Of a stretch of DNA of 64,000 nucleotides, positions 47,261 to 58,000 are shown piece by piece. The notes beneath the pieces are model-generated. The model was given only the letters and a program-made list of their open reading frames with translations, did no database searches and was not told where the DNA came from. The DNA comes from Leptobrachium leishanense (Eukaryota; Chordata; Amphibia; Anura; Megophryidae). Within the stretch, counting starts at the first letter, position 1, and each line of letters opens with the position of its first letter. The position numbers and the translations under genes are program-made. The stretch spans positions 407,966,959 through 408,030,958 of the forward strand of contig CM019063.1 of the NCBI GenBank assembly GCA_009667805.1, in the 5' to 3' direction.

Positions 47261-50200
47261 CACCTTATTATTATTATTATTATTATTCTTTATTTATAAA
47301 GCGCCAGCATATTCCGCAGCGCTGTACAATAAGCACAGTATAGACAGGGTTACAATATATTGAACAACATTTGACAAACAGTACAGGAGGAGATGAGGGC
47401 CCTATTCCCGTAGGAACTCACAATCTGGGAGGGTTGGGGTTGGAAACCGGAGGAGAGGACTGTAAGGTGAGAGTGATTGATGGTTGCGTCAGTGAGTTGG
47501 GTGGTAGGCTTCCCTAAATAGGAACGTTTTAAGGGAGCGTTTGAAGGAAGAGAAGTTAGGGGAAAGTCTGACAGTACGAGGGAGAGCGTTCCAGAGAGTG
47601 GGGGCTGCGCGTGAGAAATCCTGCAGTCTATCATGGGAAGAGGTGATGCGGGGAGAAGCTAGGCGCAGGTCACTGTTTGACCTTAGGGAGCGGGCTGGCG
47701 TGTATTTGGTGATTAGTGAGGACAGGTAGTGGGGAGCTGAGTTAGTGAGGGTTTTGTAGGTAAGGATAAGGATTTTGAACTTAATTCTGCAGTGGATGGG
47801 GAGCCAGTGAAGGGACTCGCAGAGGGAAGCGGCAGAGACAGAGCGGCGGGTGAGGTGAATTAGCCTGGCGGAGGCGTTCAGGATGGATTGTAGGGGGGAG
47901 AGGTGGGACAGAGGGAGGCCAGATAAGAGATTATTGCAATAGTCGAGTCGGGAGATTACCAGGGCGTGTATGAGTTGTTTTGTGGCGACAGCGGTAAGAA
48001 ATGGCCGAATTCTGTAAATATTACGCAGTTGGTATCGGCAGGAGGAGGAAAGAGACTTGATGTGGGGGATGAAGGAAAGAGCAGAGTCCAGTGTAACTCC
48101 AAGACAGCGAACTTGGTTTGATGGGGAGATGGTGATACCCTCCACCGTGATAGAGAAGTCAGGAGGTGGGGCGGCATTAGAGGGAGGAATAAGTAGGAGC
48201 TCAGTCTTTGACATGTTGATCTTTAGGTGGTGGGAGGCCATCCAGGAGGAGATGCCAGATAAACAGTCACTGACTTTTGAAAGGACAGGGGGAGAGAGAT
48301 CAGGGGTAGAGAGGTAGATCTGAGTGTCATCAGCGTAGAGGTGGTAATTAAAGCCAAAGCTGTTGATGATTTTGCCCAGGGAGGAGGTGTAGATGGAAAA
48401 GAGCAGCGGACCAAGGACAGAGCCTTGAGGTACACCAACAGATAGAGGCAATGAAGAGGAGGAGTTACCAGCAAAGGACACACAGAAGGACCTGTTGGAT
48501 AAATAGGAGTCAACCCAAGCAAGTGCAGTGTCCCCGAGACCCAGAGAGTTGAGGGTCTGTAGAAGGAGGGGGTGGTCAACAGTGTCAAATGCAGCCGAGA
48601 GGTCAAGCAGGATGAGAATAGAATAGTGGCCATGGTTTTTAGCAGTTAGGAAGTCGTTGGTGACTTTGGTGAGGGCAGTTTCAGTTGAGTGTAGGGGACG
48701 GAAGCCAGATTGCAGGGGGTCAAGTAGGGAATTGGAGGACAGGAAGATGGAGAGGCGGTTGAAGACTAGTTTTTCTAAGAGCTTAGAGGTAAAGGGAAGC
48801 AGGGATACAGGACGGTAGTTGGATGGAGAGTTGGGATCTAGGGATGGTTTCTTTAGTAAAGGGGTAACTAGCGCGTGTTTGAAGGCGGATGGAAAGGAGC
48901 CAGTGGAGAGAGATAGGTTGAAGATGTGTGTGAGAGCAGGGGTGAGGGAGGAGGAGAGGGGAGGAATTAGATGTGAGGGAATGGGGTCGAGCGGGCACGT
49001 GGTGAGATGTGAGGAGGACAATAAGGAATTGACTTCCTCCTCAGTGGCTGGGAGGAAGCGGCAGAGGGTGGCAGATGGGACCTGTGGGAGTGGAGGTGGC
49101 AGATAACTATCTTGTGTTGGGATGTTGCTTCTGATAGTTAAAGTTTTACTGAGGAAGTAGTCTGCCAGGTCTTGAGCGCTGAAGGCAGCTGAGGGGGGAG
49201 GTGCAGGTGGGTAGAGGAGGGTGTTGAAGGTGGACCAGAGCCGTTTAGGGTTGGAGGACAGTGTAGATATAAGAGATGAGAAGAAGGATTGTTTGGCCAA
49301 GTGGAGGGCAGAGGTGTATGACCGGAGAATAAACTTGAAGTGAACAAAATCAGCTTCAGAGCGGGATTTCCTCCAGGCACGCTCTGCGGTGCGGGAGCAT
49401 CTTTGCAGGTAGCGAGTCTGGAGGGTGTGCCAGGGCTGAAGCTGGCGGCGTGGGGCCTTACAGAGTTGAAGAGGAGCAAGAGTGTCTAGAGCAGAGATAA
49501 GCGTAGTGTTGTAGTGATTAGTGGCAGCATCAGGGCAGGTGAAGGATGAGGTATGAGGGAGGTGGTGAAGTAGGTTGGAGAATTGATGGGGGTCCACAGC
49601 CTGTAGATTTCTGTGAGTTTGTGTGCGGGGTGGGGGAGCAGGGTGTTTAGGCAGTCCAGATAGGTTGAAAGAGAGAAGGTGGTGGTCAGAGATGGGGAAA
49701 GGGCGACAGTTGAACTCAGAAATGGAGCAGAGGTTGGAAAAGACAAGGTCAATAGCGTGACCATCGCGGTGGGTAGGGAGGAGGGAGGATTGTGTGAGTC
49801 CAAGGGAGGACGTGAGTGAAAGAAGTTTGGAGGCAGCAGGGGCGGAAGGATCGTCAATGGGAATGTTGAAGTCCCCGAGAATTAGGCATGGAAGATTAGA
49901 AGGCAGAAAGTGAGAAAGCCAGGTAGCAAAGTGGTCAAAGAACTGGGAGGTTGGTCCCAGTGGGCGGTAGATGACTGCCACCCTGAGGGCCAGAGGAGAG
50001 AACAGGCGGATGCAGTGTGCCTCGAAGGAGGAGAAGGAGAGGGATGGGGGTGGAGGGAGATGCTGGTAGGTGCAGGTGGGAGAGAGCAGGATTCCGACCC
50101 CACCACCATTTCTCTCACCCGGTCTGGGGGTATGGCTCAAGTGTAGACCGCCATGTGAGAGAGCAGCAACGGAGGCCGTGTCAGAGGGAGTTAGCCAGGT

Positions 50201-50686
50201 TTCAGTTAAAGCTAGGAGGTTGAAGGAGTTTGAAAGGAAGAGGTCATGGATTGCTGTGAGTTTGTTGCACACAGAGCGAGCGTTCCAGAGGGCGCAGGAG
50301 AAAGAGGACAGGCGCTGAGGGATTATGGGACTGAGGTTGCTGGGCTTGCAGGGAGGTGATTTATGTGCGATGGAGATAGGATGAGAGGGAAGTATTGGAT
50401 GTGTTGTGGGGCCAGGGTTAGGGGATATGTCACCTGAATAGAGTAACAGCAGGAGGGTGAGAAAGTGAAGGTGGGAATGGGATTTGTGGGAGTGATTGGC
50501 AGCACGAGAGTTAGAGGGAGACCATGTTCTGAGGAAACAAAGGAGCTCATGCGAGGCCATCATGTGGGACGAGAGGAGGGAGGGAGAGATGCAGATAGTG
50601 TAGGGGTCGGTGGTAGAGGGGCAGGAGTTCCATTTAAGGAGAAAGGTAGAAGTAAAGAGTAGAAGCGTGAGAGAAAGCATGACCTT
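47261..50686 (-). mobile_element. L2/CR1-like LINE, nested, nearly complete
   Basis: The 3' end (plus-strand left side, from 47,261) is an AAT microsatellite next to the cagcgctgcggaatatgctg tail. The 5' side starts within a few bases of the protein's first ATG. ACCTTA flanks both sides (47,256-47,261 and 50,681-50,686), a short candidate target duplication. It sits in the ORF1 of the half-LINE in the opposite orientation. The 5' untranslated region is missing or very short. Confidence 0.88.
47489..50680 (-). CDS. L2/CR1-like LINE polyprotein, intact (endonuclease and reverse transcriptase)
   Basis: 1,063 aa from the ATG at 50,680; ten further in-frame codons upstream belong to the host LINE, so I exclude them. 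Residues 80-105 hold a Leu run and then [10 protein letters not shown], a 2A-like motif. The endonuclease follows: [37 protein letters not shown] and [11 protein letters not shown] (about 135-340). The reverse transcriptase has [67 protein letters not shown] and [12 protein letters not shown], so the catalytic Asp residues (AFD, YADD) are present. The C-terminus has [12 protein letters not shown] and [15 protein letters not shown]. It would nick target DNA and copy its own RNA. No stop or frameshift is seen, but promoter sequence appears absent. Confidence 0.93.
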   Translation of the reverse strand: MLSLTLLLFTSTFLLKWNSCPSTTDPYTICISPSLLSSHMMASHELLCFLRTWSPSNSRAANHSHKSHSHLHFLTLLLLLYSGDISPNPGPTTHPILPSHPISIAHKSPPCKPSNLSPIIPQRLSSFSCALWNARSVCNKLTAIHDLFLSNSFNLLALTETWLTPSDTASVAALSHGGLHLSHTPRPGERNGGGVGILLSPTCTYQHLPPPPSLSFSSFEAHCIRLFSPLALRVAVIYRPLGPTSQFFDHFATWLSHFLPSNLPCLILGDFNIPIDDPSAPAASKLLSLTSSLGLTQSSLLPTHRDGHAIDLVFSNLCSISEFNCRPFPISDHHLLSFNLSGLPKHPAPPPRTQTHRNLQAVDPHQFSNLLHHLPHTSSFTCPDAATNHYNTTLISALDTLAPLQLCKAPRRQLQPWHTLQTRYLQRCSRTAERAWRKSRSEADFVHFKFILRSYTSALHLAKQSFFSSLISTLSSNPKRLWSTFNTLLYPPAPPPSAAFSAQDLADYFLSKTLTIRSNIPTQDSYLPPPLPQVPSATLCRFLPATEEEVNSLLSSSHLTTCPLDPIPSHLIPPLSSSLTPALTHIFNLSLSTGSFPSAFKHALVTPLLKKPSLDPNSPSNYRPVSLLPFTSKLLEKLVFNRLSIFLSSNSLLDPLQSGFRPLHSTETALTKVTNDFLTAKNHGHYSILILLDLSAAFDTVDHPLLLQTLNSLGLGDTALAWVDSYLSNRSFCVSFAGNSSSSLPLSVGVPQGSVLGPLLFSIYTSSLGKIINSFGFNYHLYADDTQIYLSTPDLSPPVLSKVSDCLSGISSWMASHHLKINMSKTELLLIPPSNAAPPPDFSITVEGITISPSNQVRCLGVTLDSALSFIPHIKSLSSSCRYQLRNIYRIRPFLTAVATKQLIHALVISRLDYCNNLLSGLPLSHLSPLQSILNASARLIHLTRRSVSAASLCESLHWLPIHCRIKFKILILTYKTLTNSAPHYLSSLITKYTPARSLRSNSDLRLASPRITSSHDRLQDFSRAAPTLWNALPRTVRLSPNFSSFKRSLKTFLFREAYHPTH

Positions 50687-52049
50687 ACAGATCAGGTTGC
50701 TGAGCTGCACTCCCAGGTTGCCCTCCTAACCCGGTCGGTGGAAACCCTGGAGGCCTGGCACTGGCATTGAAATGTTCGTATCCGAGGAGTCCCAGAGTCG
50801 GTACCTGAAACTTCTCTCCTCCCCTATGTGAACCACTTGGGATGCCAGGTCACGGGTTCCTCTCCGGAGACCCCAGCCATGTTCACCGCGGTGTATCGCG
50901 TTAGGAAGGCTGCGACGGCCCCTGCGGATGCCCCAAGGGATCTTATTGCTGTGGCTGTAGATGTCGCCCGTCAGATGAAACTCATGACGTCCCCAGGAGC
51001 ACGGGAGGCTGTGCGATTCGAGGGCTCGAAACTCCTGCTATATCGGGACTTGCCTCTCGTTACCCTGCTGGCTCGCCGTAGATTTTGGGAGGTAACTGTC
51101 TTTCTCCACTCAAAGGGGGTCCGAAACCGGTGGGACCTGGTGGGCTCGTTGGAGGTGACTCACGGGAACTTACTATACACCATCACTGACCCCGCTGCAG
51201 CGTGGCCAGTGCTGAGAGAAGCGGGCCTTCCAAGAGACCCTGCGGCAACCAGACTAGGCTGAGCTATGATTTTTTCTTCTCCTGACACCATTGTTCCCTC
51301 GCACTGGGCTTTGGTCCACTGCAAGAACTGGCCTGCATGGTGTCGTCCTCCCAATTCGATATGGAGAAGGGGCCCTCTGAACGGATTGTTTCCTGTGCTG
51401 TTTTTTTGCTATAGGTTTTGATGACTGTTCTTTATATTGTTGCCTATTCGCTGACTTACTTTTGTCTTTTTTGCCCTATATGCTCATCTATATTGCTGAC
51501 TGTCATACCCCTTTTATGCCTTATGATGTGAACATTTGGATGTGTTTTATTTATGTTTCCCTTTTTTTTTTTTGGCTACTACGGGTTGCCTCATGGGACA
51601 GTATCGGATTTGGTATCCGATATATCCCCCTTGATACCCGGGCCTGGTGCCAATACCCCCCTGTGGCTTTCTCCCACGGTAACTGGCCATTGGGAATTCA
51701 CCACGATCAGCACAATACTGGCCTTTGCCACTTGCCCCTTTCCCCTACCATTTTATCCCTTCAACCCTACCCTTATATTAAACCCACACGGCAGACTTCG
51801 TTATAGCTTAATTTTGTCTTTTTGCTGTTTTATGTGATTAGCTCTCCCTTTGGGATGCCATGTTCCGGTCCCGCGCAACTGTTTTTGTTCTATGTCAGAT
51901 GACGAATTTTGACCCTGAGAGGTCCTTTATGTCTGTTTGCTTGTTCTACTTCATGTCCTTGATAATAAAAATTTTAATACGAAAAAAAATAAAAAATGTT
52001 TATATAAGATCTTACATACCACTATAGGCAGCCTAAAACTATTGCAATT

Positions 52050-52375
52050 TGGTAAGTGGAAATATAGATTCTTTGCAGAAAATTACAGACTTTTAAAAAG
52101 CGACTGGATGACTTCCTGCAGACACAGAATATTAAGGGTTATAATATTTAATATGTGGGTAAAAGATTCTTGATCCAAGGAGAAATCTGACTGCTATTCT
52201 GGGGTCAAGAAGGAATTTTTTCCCAGTATGTTGCATATTGGCAAGCATTTCAGACTGGGTTTAGCATTTCAGACTGGGTTTTTTGCCTTCTTTTGGCTCA
52301 ACAGCAGTAGGTGATGTGGGAGAGGCTGAACCCGATGGACGCATGGCTTTTTTCAGCCTATGTAACTATGTAATA
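52050..52375 (+). mobile_element. Retroelement 3' tail remnant
   Basis: The order aaaaagcgactggatgactt, caaggagaaatctgactgc, gggtcaagaaggaatttttt, gaacccgatggacgcatggc and tttcagcctatgtaactatg is a 3' end found widely in frog genomes. A 23-bp segment (gcatttcagactgggttt) is duplicated near 52,246-52,280. Exact family unknown. Confidence 0.55.
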
Positions 52376-53363
52376 TTTCGCTGCAAATATGGTCATAATT
52401 AATGACAGGTTCCCCCATAATGCGATATTTGTTGCTTGAGGAGTTATCATTTTGATATTAATAATAAATGTAATATCTAACCTCACGTGGAGGTATTCTA
52501 AGCCAGAGCACATTTCGGATTTTTGCTCCTCTGATAAAATTTGTGATATATTCATCCTGTCATGAGTATTAATAGGCTTGAATGCGAAAGAACAAAATAA
52601 ACCGTAATAAAAATCTTTAATTTTATTTATTCTGAATATTTATCAGAAGAAAAAGCTGATTCGGCTCACTGTGGAGTTATAGTGTGTGTGTGTGTGTATA
52701 TATATATATATTATTTTTTATATTATATTTAAAAGCAAAACAATGCTCCTTTTTCTATTCTAACGCTAATCTTCTCTTTTACCCATCTAACTTTTTTCTC
52801 TGAAGATAATTGTTTGGAAATAGAAATAAGGCAGGGACTCCACAGATTTGAGGCTTTTCTTACTCTGCGAAAGAGCAGTACCTGATTCATTTTCAGAAGT
52901 GTCATGATAAAAGGTTTATTAAAATAGGGCTGAAGGAAATTGTGAGTGGAAAAAAATGTCTTCATCATTTTTGAAAGCTACAAGTGCTTTGTGGGTCTTC
53001 TTTTGTTAGGAGCAGTCCCTTTCTTAGAGCTGTTATGACAGCAGTAATATTGATTATCTTTTAAATCTCTGGCTAAAAGTCACATGGTAACAGGAGTCTA
53101 TTCAAAGGTTTTCATCTCAAGTTCTTACTTGCTGACAACTTGCTCAAAGGATATAAACCAGGACTTTTACCGTTCATCTTTCTGTCACTTAGTAAGCCCT
53201 ATATCTTATATCTTCTCACAAGAAAATATTATTAACTGTATCTGACTTAAAACATCTTGTGGATTTGCATGGATTGATGTTGATCTCTTTGGTCTGTCCG
53301 GTACATAATAAGACAGTGACACTCTAGTCTTCAGGGCCATGTAAGTGATTTTAAATAGTCATG
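52376..53363. other. No recognisable gene
   Basis: AT-rich, apparently single-copy. It includes a (GT)n(AT)n microsatellite at about 52,682-52,711. Confidence 0.5.
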
Positions 53364-53517
53364 CAGGGTTATTCAGAGACCGTGAAAAGCAGGTGAATGA
53401 CTGGAGAATTATTGGAGAATGAAAAATTCTAGGTCAAAACTGCCAATTTGGAAAGTGAGATGAAAGGGAGAATTTTTCTGGTTTGGCTATTTTGACCTAG
53501 AATTTTTCATTCTCCAG
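53364..53517. mobile_element. Fold-back MITE, left part, cut by the next element
   Basis: CAGGGTTATTCAGAGACCG starts at 53,364 and the second arm runs to cattctccag at 53,517. The expected continuation (tcattctcctg...aataaccctg) is replaced by TAGGGATGAGC. The right end is therefore either beyond the window or lost. Confidence 0.75.
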
Positions 53518-53860
53518 TAGGGATGAGCTGTTCGGGTTCAGACGGTTCGGGGTTCGACCCGAACTTAGCCTGTTCGGGCGGATCGCAAACCCCGAACATT
53601 TCCGGGTGTTCGCCGCATTATCGACCACAATGGACCACAATGCATTTTCCCACTGCCTGAAGCTCGTAATTGGCTACAGCCTTGCACCTGACCACAGGTC
53701 TGGTGCAAGACTGGTTGAACACTATGCCAATCTCCACTCAGAGTCCTGATTGGGCAAATTTTGCCTAATCATGGGCTCACAGAGCTAAGTCCCGCAGCAC
53801 ACTATATAAGGTTTCAACGCGCCGATTCTGCACGCATTTCAGAGGAGATTTCAAAGAAGA
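53518..53860 (+). mobile_element. hAT-type left terminus leading into the satellite
   Basis: TAGGGATGAGCTGTTCGGG resembles the termini of the two proven hAT-type elements (TAGTGATGGGC at 2,203 and TAGGGATGTGC at 33,157). It is followed by several gttcggg/cgaac motifs and a non-coding leader to about 53,860. It interrupts the fold-back MITE precisely. The right terminus is not in the window. Confidence 0.6.
53803..53810 (+). promoter_or_regulatory. TATA-box-like sequence
   Basis: TATATAAG lies about 55-60 bp upstream of the first recognisable satellite-related sequence. A match of this quality could be a core promoter, but AT-rich DNA gives such matches by chance. Confidence 0.3.
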
Positions 53861-54551
53861 TAGTTGTGTGTGTTGTTACTGCCGGTCTGCTACGCTACTG
53901 GGGGGGTCTGGGGGGGTCTAATTTCGACCAAATATCAGGGAATTTAGGTGATGTGTGTCTTGTTACTGTGCCAGCAAGTTTTTTGGGGGTTTACAACTTT
54001 ATTTAAAACATTTGTGTATTGAGGTGATTTTCTGGGTCTTGTCACACTGTGCCAGCAAGTCTTTTTGGGTCTCATTTATACCAAATATCAGGGAATTTAG
54101 GTGATGTGTGTCTTGTCACTGTGCCAGCAAGTTGTTTTGGGGTTTACAACTTTATTTAAAACATTTGTGAATTGAGGTGATTTTCTGGGTCTTGTCACTG
54201 TGCCAGCAAGTCTTTTTGGGTCTAATTTATACCAAATATCATTGAATTTAGGTGATGTGTGTCTTGTCACTGTGCCAGCAAGTTTTTTTGGGGTTTACAA
54301 CTTTATTTAAAACATTTGTGAATTGAGGTGATTTTCTGGGTCTTGTCACTGTGCCAGCAAGTCTTTTTGGGTCTCATTTATACCAAATATCATTGAATTT
54401 AGGTGATGTGTGTCTTGTCACTGTGCCAGCAAGTTTTTTTGGGGTTTACAACTTTATTTAAAACATTTGTGAATTGAGGTGATTTTCTGGGTCTCGTCAC
54501 TGTGCCAGCAAATCTTTTTGGGCTCACTAATTTCTTTAAAACACTTGTGAC
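53860..54551 (+). repeat. Diverged satellite edge, ~150-bp dimers
   Basis: Units alternate between gccagcaagttttttggggt with acaactttatttaaaacatt, and gccagcaagtctttttgggt with accaaatatcagggaattta, each about 75 bp; the dimer period is 150-153 bp. They share the ggtgat, gtgtcttgtcac, gccagcaa and tttaaaaca blocks with the main array. Confidence 0.9.
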
Positions 54552-54554
54552 TTA

Positions 54555-55002
54555 GGCTGGGGTCAGACGAGCATAGTGTTCACGTTCGTGATTGCGCCTA
54601 AAAGTACGTCCGTGATAGCATGAAAGAAAGTCCATTGGAGCTCGACACATGAATTACGTCCGCACTGAACTGCGGACGCACAACAGCCGCGGCCCACGGA
54701 CGCAAGGCAGGCAAGAATGTACAACCCCTAGAACGGCCGCACAAAGTGCGCTGCGTCCGCAACGTCCGCATAGCTTTGTGTGTGAGTGATGGAACGTGGT
54801 CAGACGGACTGCATTTATACGTCCAGCATTTTTCACGGACAAAATGGTTTTGCTTTTTAATTTATTTTCCCTCCTACATCCGTCAAAATATACGTCAGTG
54901 AAAAAAACGGACTGTGTGGCCACTACTGTGTCTTCCGTACTGACGTACGTCCGTGTGCACGGACATACAGTCCGTAGAAATCACGCTCGTCTGACCCTAG
55001 CC
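54555..55002. mobile_element. Harbinger-like MITE inserted in the satellite
   Basis: GGCTGGGGTCAGACGAGC and GCTCGTCTGACCCTAGCC are inverted repeats with one mismatch, with TTA duplicated on both sides (54,552-54,554 and 55,003-55,005). Joining the flanks gives ttgtgacTTAaggtgatc, as in the neighbouring monomers, so the empty site is reconstructed. It belongs to subfamily B (11,170 and 21,630). Confidence 0.93.
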
Positions 55003-55005
55003 TTA

Positions 55006-58000
55006 AGGTGATCTTCTGTGTCTCGTCACACAGCCAGCAATTTTTTTTGGGGCTCACTAATTTCTTTAAAACACTTGGGAATTAAGGTGATCTGTGTCTT
55101 GTCATACAAAAAGTACCACTCTGTATTTTGTGGCTCACTAATTTCTTTAAAACACTTGGGAAAGTAAGGTGATCTTCTGTGTCTCGTCACACAGCCAGGA
55201 ATTTTTTTTGGGGCTCACTAATTTCTTTAAAACACTTGGGAATTAAGGTGATCTGTGTCTCGTCATACAAAAAGTACAACGCTGTATTTTGGGGCTCACT
55301 AATTTCTTTAAAACACTTGGGAATTAAGGTGATCTGTGTCTTGTCATACAAAAAGTACCACGCTGTATTTTGGGGCTCACTAATTTCTTTAAAACACTTG
55401 GAAAAGTAAGGTGATCTTATGTGTCTCGTCACACAGCCAGCAATTTTTTTGGGGCTCACTAATTTCTTTAAAACACTTGGGAATTAAGGTGATCTGTGTC
55501 TCGTCATACATACAGTACCACGCTGTATTTTGGGGATCACTAATTTCTTTAAAACACTTGGGAATTAAGGTGATCTGTGTCTCGTCATGCAAAAAGTACG
55601 ACGCTGTATTTTGGGGCTCACTAATTTCTTTAAAACACTTGGGAATTAAGGTGATCTGTGTCTTGTCATACAAAAAGTACCACGCTGTATTTTGTGGCTC
55701 ACTAATTTCTTTAAAACACTTGGGAAAGTAAGGTGATCTTCTGTGTCTTGTCACACAGCCAGCAATTTTTTTTGGGGCTCACTAATTTCTTTAAAACACT
55801 TGGGTATTAAGGTGATCTGTGTCTCGTCATACAAAAAGTACCACGCTGTATTTTGGGGCTCAAAAATTTCTTTAAAACACTTGGAAATTAAGTTGATCTG
55901 TGTCTCGTCATACAAAAAGTACCACGCTGTATTTTGGGGCTCACTAATTTCTTTAAAACACTTGGAATTAAGGTGATCTGTGTCTCGTCATACAAAAAGT
56001 ACCACGCTGTATTTTGGGCCTCACTAATTTCTTTAAAACACTTGGGAATTAAGGTGATCTTCTGTGTCTCGTCACACAGCCAGGAATTTTTTTTGGGGCT
56101 CACTAATTTCTTTAAAACACTTGGGAATTAAGGTGATCTGTGTCTCGTCATACAAAAAGTACAACGCTGTATTTTGGGGCTCATTAATTTCTTTAAAACA
56201 CTTGGGAATTAAGGTGATCTGTGTCTTGTCATACAAAAAGTACCACGCTGTATTTTGGGGCTCACTAATTTCTTTAAAACACTTGGTGATTTAAGGTGAA
56301 GTAAGGTGATCTTATGTGTCTCGTCACACAGCCAGCAATTTTTTTGGGGCTCACTAATTTCTTTAAAACACTTGGAATTAAGGTGATCTGTGTCTCGTCA
56401 TGCAAAAAGTACCACGCTGTATTTTGGGGCTCACTAATTTCTTTAAAACACTTGGAATTAAGGTGATCTGTGTCTTGTCATACAAAAAGTACCACGCTGT
56501 ATTTTGGGCCTCACTAATTTCTTTAAAACACTTGGGAAAGTAAGGTGATCTTATGTGTCTCGTCACACAGCCAGCAATTTTTTTGGGGCTCACTAATTTC
56601 TTTAAAACACTTGGGAATTAAGGTGATCTGTGTCTCGTCATGCAAAAAGTACCACGCTGTATTTTGGGGCTCACTAATTTCTTAAAACACTTGGGAATTA
56701 GGTGATCTGTGTCTTGTCATACATACAGTACCAGGCTGTATTTTGGGGCTCACTAATTTCTTTAAAACACTTGGGAATTAAAGTGATCTGTGTCTCGTCA
56801 TACAAAAAGTACCACGCTGTATTTTGGGGCTCACTAATTTCTTTAAAAACACTTGGGAATTAAGGTGATCTGTGTCTCGTCATGCAAAAAGTACCACGCT
56901 GTATTTTGGGGCTCACTAATTTCTTTAAAACACTTGGGAATTAAGGTGATCTGTGTCTCGTCATGCAAAAAGTACCACGCTGTATTTTGGGGCTCACTAA
57001 TTTCTTTAAAACACTTGGGAATTAAGGTGATCTGTGTCTTGTCATACAAAAAGTACCACGCTGTATTTTGTGGCTCACTAATTTCTTTAAAACACTTGGG
57101 AAAGTAAGGTGATCTTCTGTGTCTTGTCACACAGCCAGCAATTTTTTTTGGGGCTCACTAATTTCTTTAAAACACTTGGGTATTAAGGTGATCTGTGTCT
57201 CGTCATACAAAAAGTACCACGCTGTATTTTGGGGCTCAAAAATTTCTTTAAAACACTTGGAAATTAAGTTGATCTGTGTCTCGTCATACAAAAAGCACCA
57301 CGCTGTATTTTGGGGCTCACTAATTTCTTTAAAACACTTGGGAATTAAGGTGATCTGTGTCTCGTCATACAAAAAGTACCACGCTGTATTTTGGGCCTCA
57401 CTAATTTCTTTAAAACACTTGGGAATTAAGGTGATCTTCTGTGTCTCGTCACACAGCCAGGAATTTTTTTTGGGGCTCACTAATTTCTTTAAAACACTTG
57501 GGAATTAAGGTGATCTGTGTCTCGTCATACAAAAAGTACAACGCTGTATTTTGGGGCTCATTAATTTCTTTAAAACACTTGGGAATTAAGGTGATCTGTG
57601 TCTTGTCATACAAAAAGTACCACGCTGTATTTTGGGGCTCACTAATTTCTTTAAAACACTTGGGAAAGTAAGGTGATCTTATGTGTCTCATCACACAGCC
57701 AGCAATTTTTTTGGGGCTCACTAATTTCTTTAAAACACTTGGGAATTAAGGTGATCTGTGTCTCGTCATGCAAAAAGTACCACGCTGTATTTTGGGGCTC
57801 ACTAATTTCTTTAAAACACTTGGGAATTAAGGTGATCTGTGTCTTGTCATACAAAAAGTACCACGCTGTATTTTGGGGCTCACTAATTTCTTTAAAACAC
57901 TTGGGAAAGTAAGGTGATCTTATGTGTCTCGTCACACAGCCAGCAATTTTTTTGGGGCTCACTAATTTCTTTAAAACACTTGGGAATTAAGGTGATCTGT

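Larger units (their letters stand above)
46778..51262 (+). pseudogene. LINE ORF1 protein gene, split by a LINE
   Basis: It starts MTPSGMTPKKTGTAAWK. A Ser/Pro-rich region (about residues 30-110) is followed by a coiled coil (EVSALRTEVTEVRAQVQEVR, about 128-160). At codon HL (47,258) the nested LINE is inserted. On the other side (50,687) the same frame continues with [24 protein letters not shown] at 50,768 interrupts just before NVRIRGVPESVPETSLL, the start of the L1-type RRM domain. It fits a CGA-to-TGA change of an Arg. The frame then runs open to 51,262 (the C-terminal part, about 165 residues, including FEGSKLLLYRDLP). The insertion and the TGA make it a pseudogene. Confidence 0.85.
46316..51991 (+). 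mobile_element. Half-LINE: ORF1-only L1/Tx1-type element with 17-bp TSD
   Basis: It begins GGGGGGCGGAGCTAGC and ends in an A-rich tail after cttgataataaaaatttt. AAAAATGTTTATATAAG occurs on both sides (46,299-46,315 and 51,992-52,008), so a target duplication of 16-17 bp proves a bona fide insertion. After ORF1 ends at 51,262 there are only about 730 bp of untranslated sequence and no endonuclease or reverse transcriptase. The insertion is complete at both ends, so ORF2 was already missing when it jumped. A separate LINE is inserted within it on the other strand. Confidence 0.85.

Noticed and set aside
50681..50710. Longer N-terminus of the L2/CR1-like LINE protein (1,073 aa)
   Set aside because: The first ten codons are the reverse complement of the host LINE ORF1 and start with GTG, so they are not part of the inserted element.
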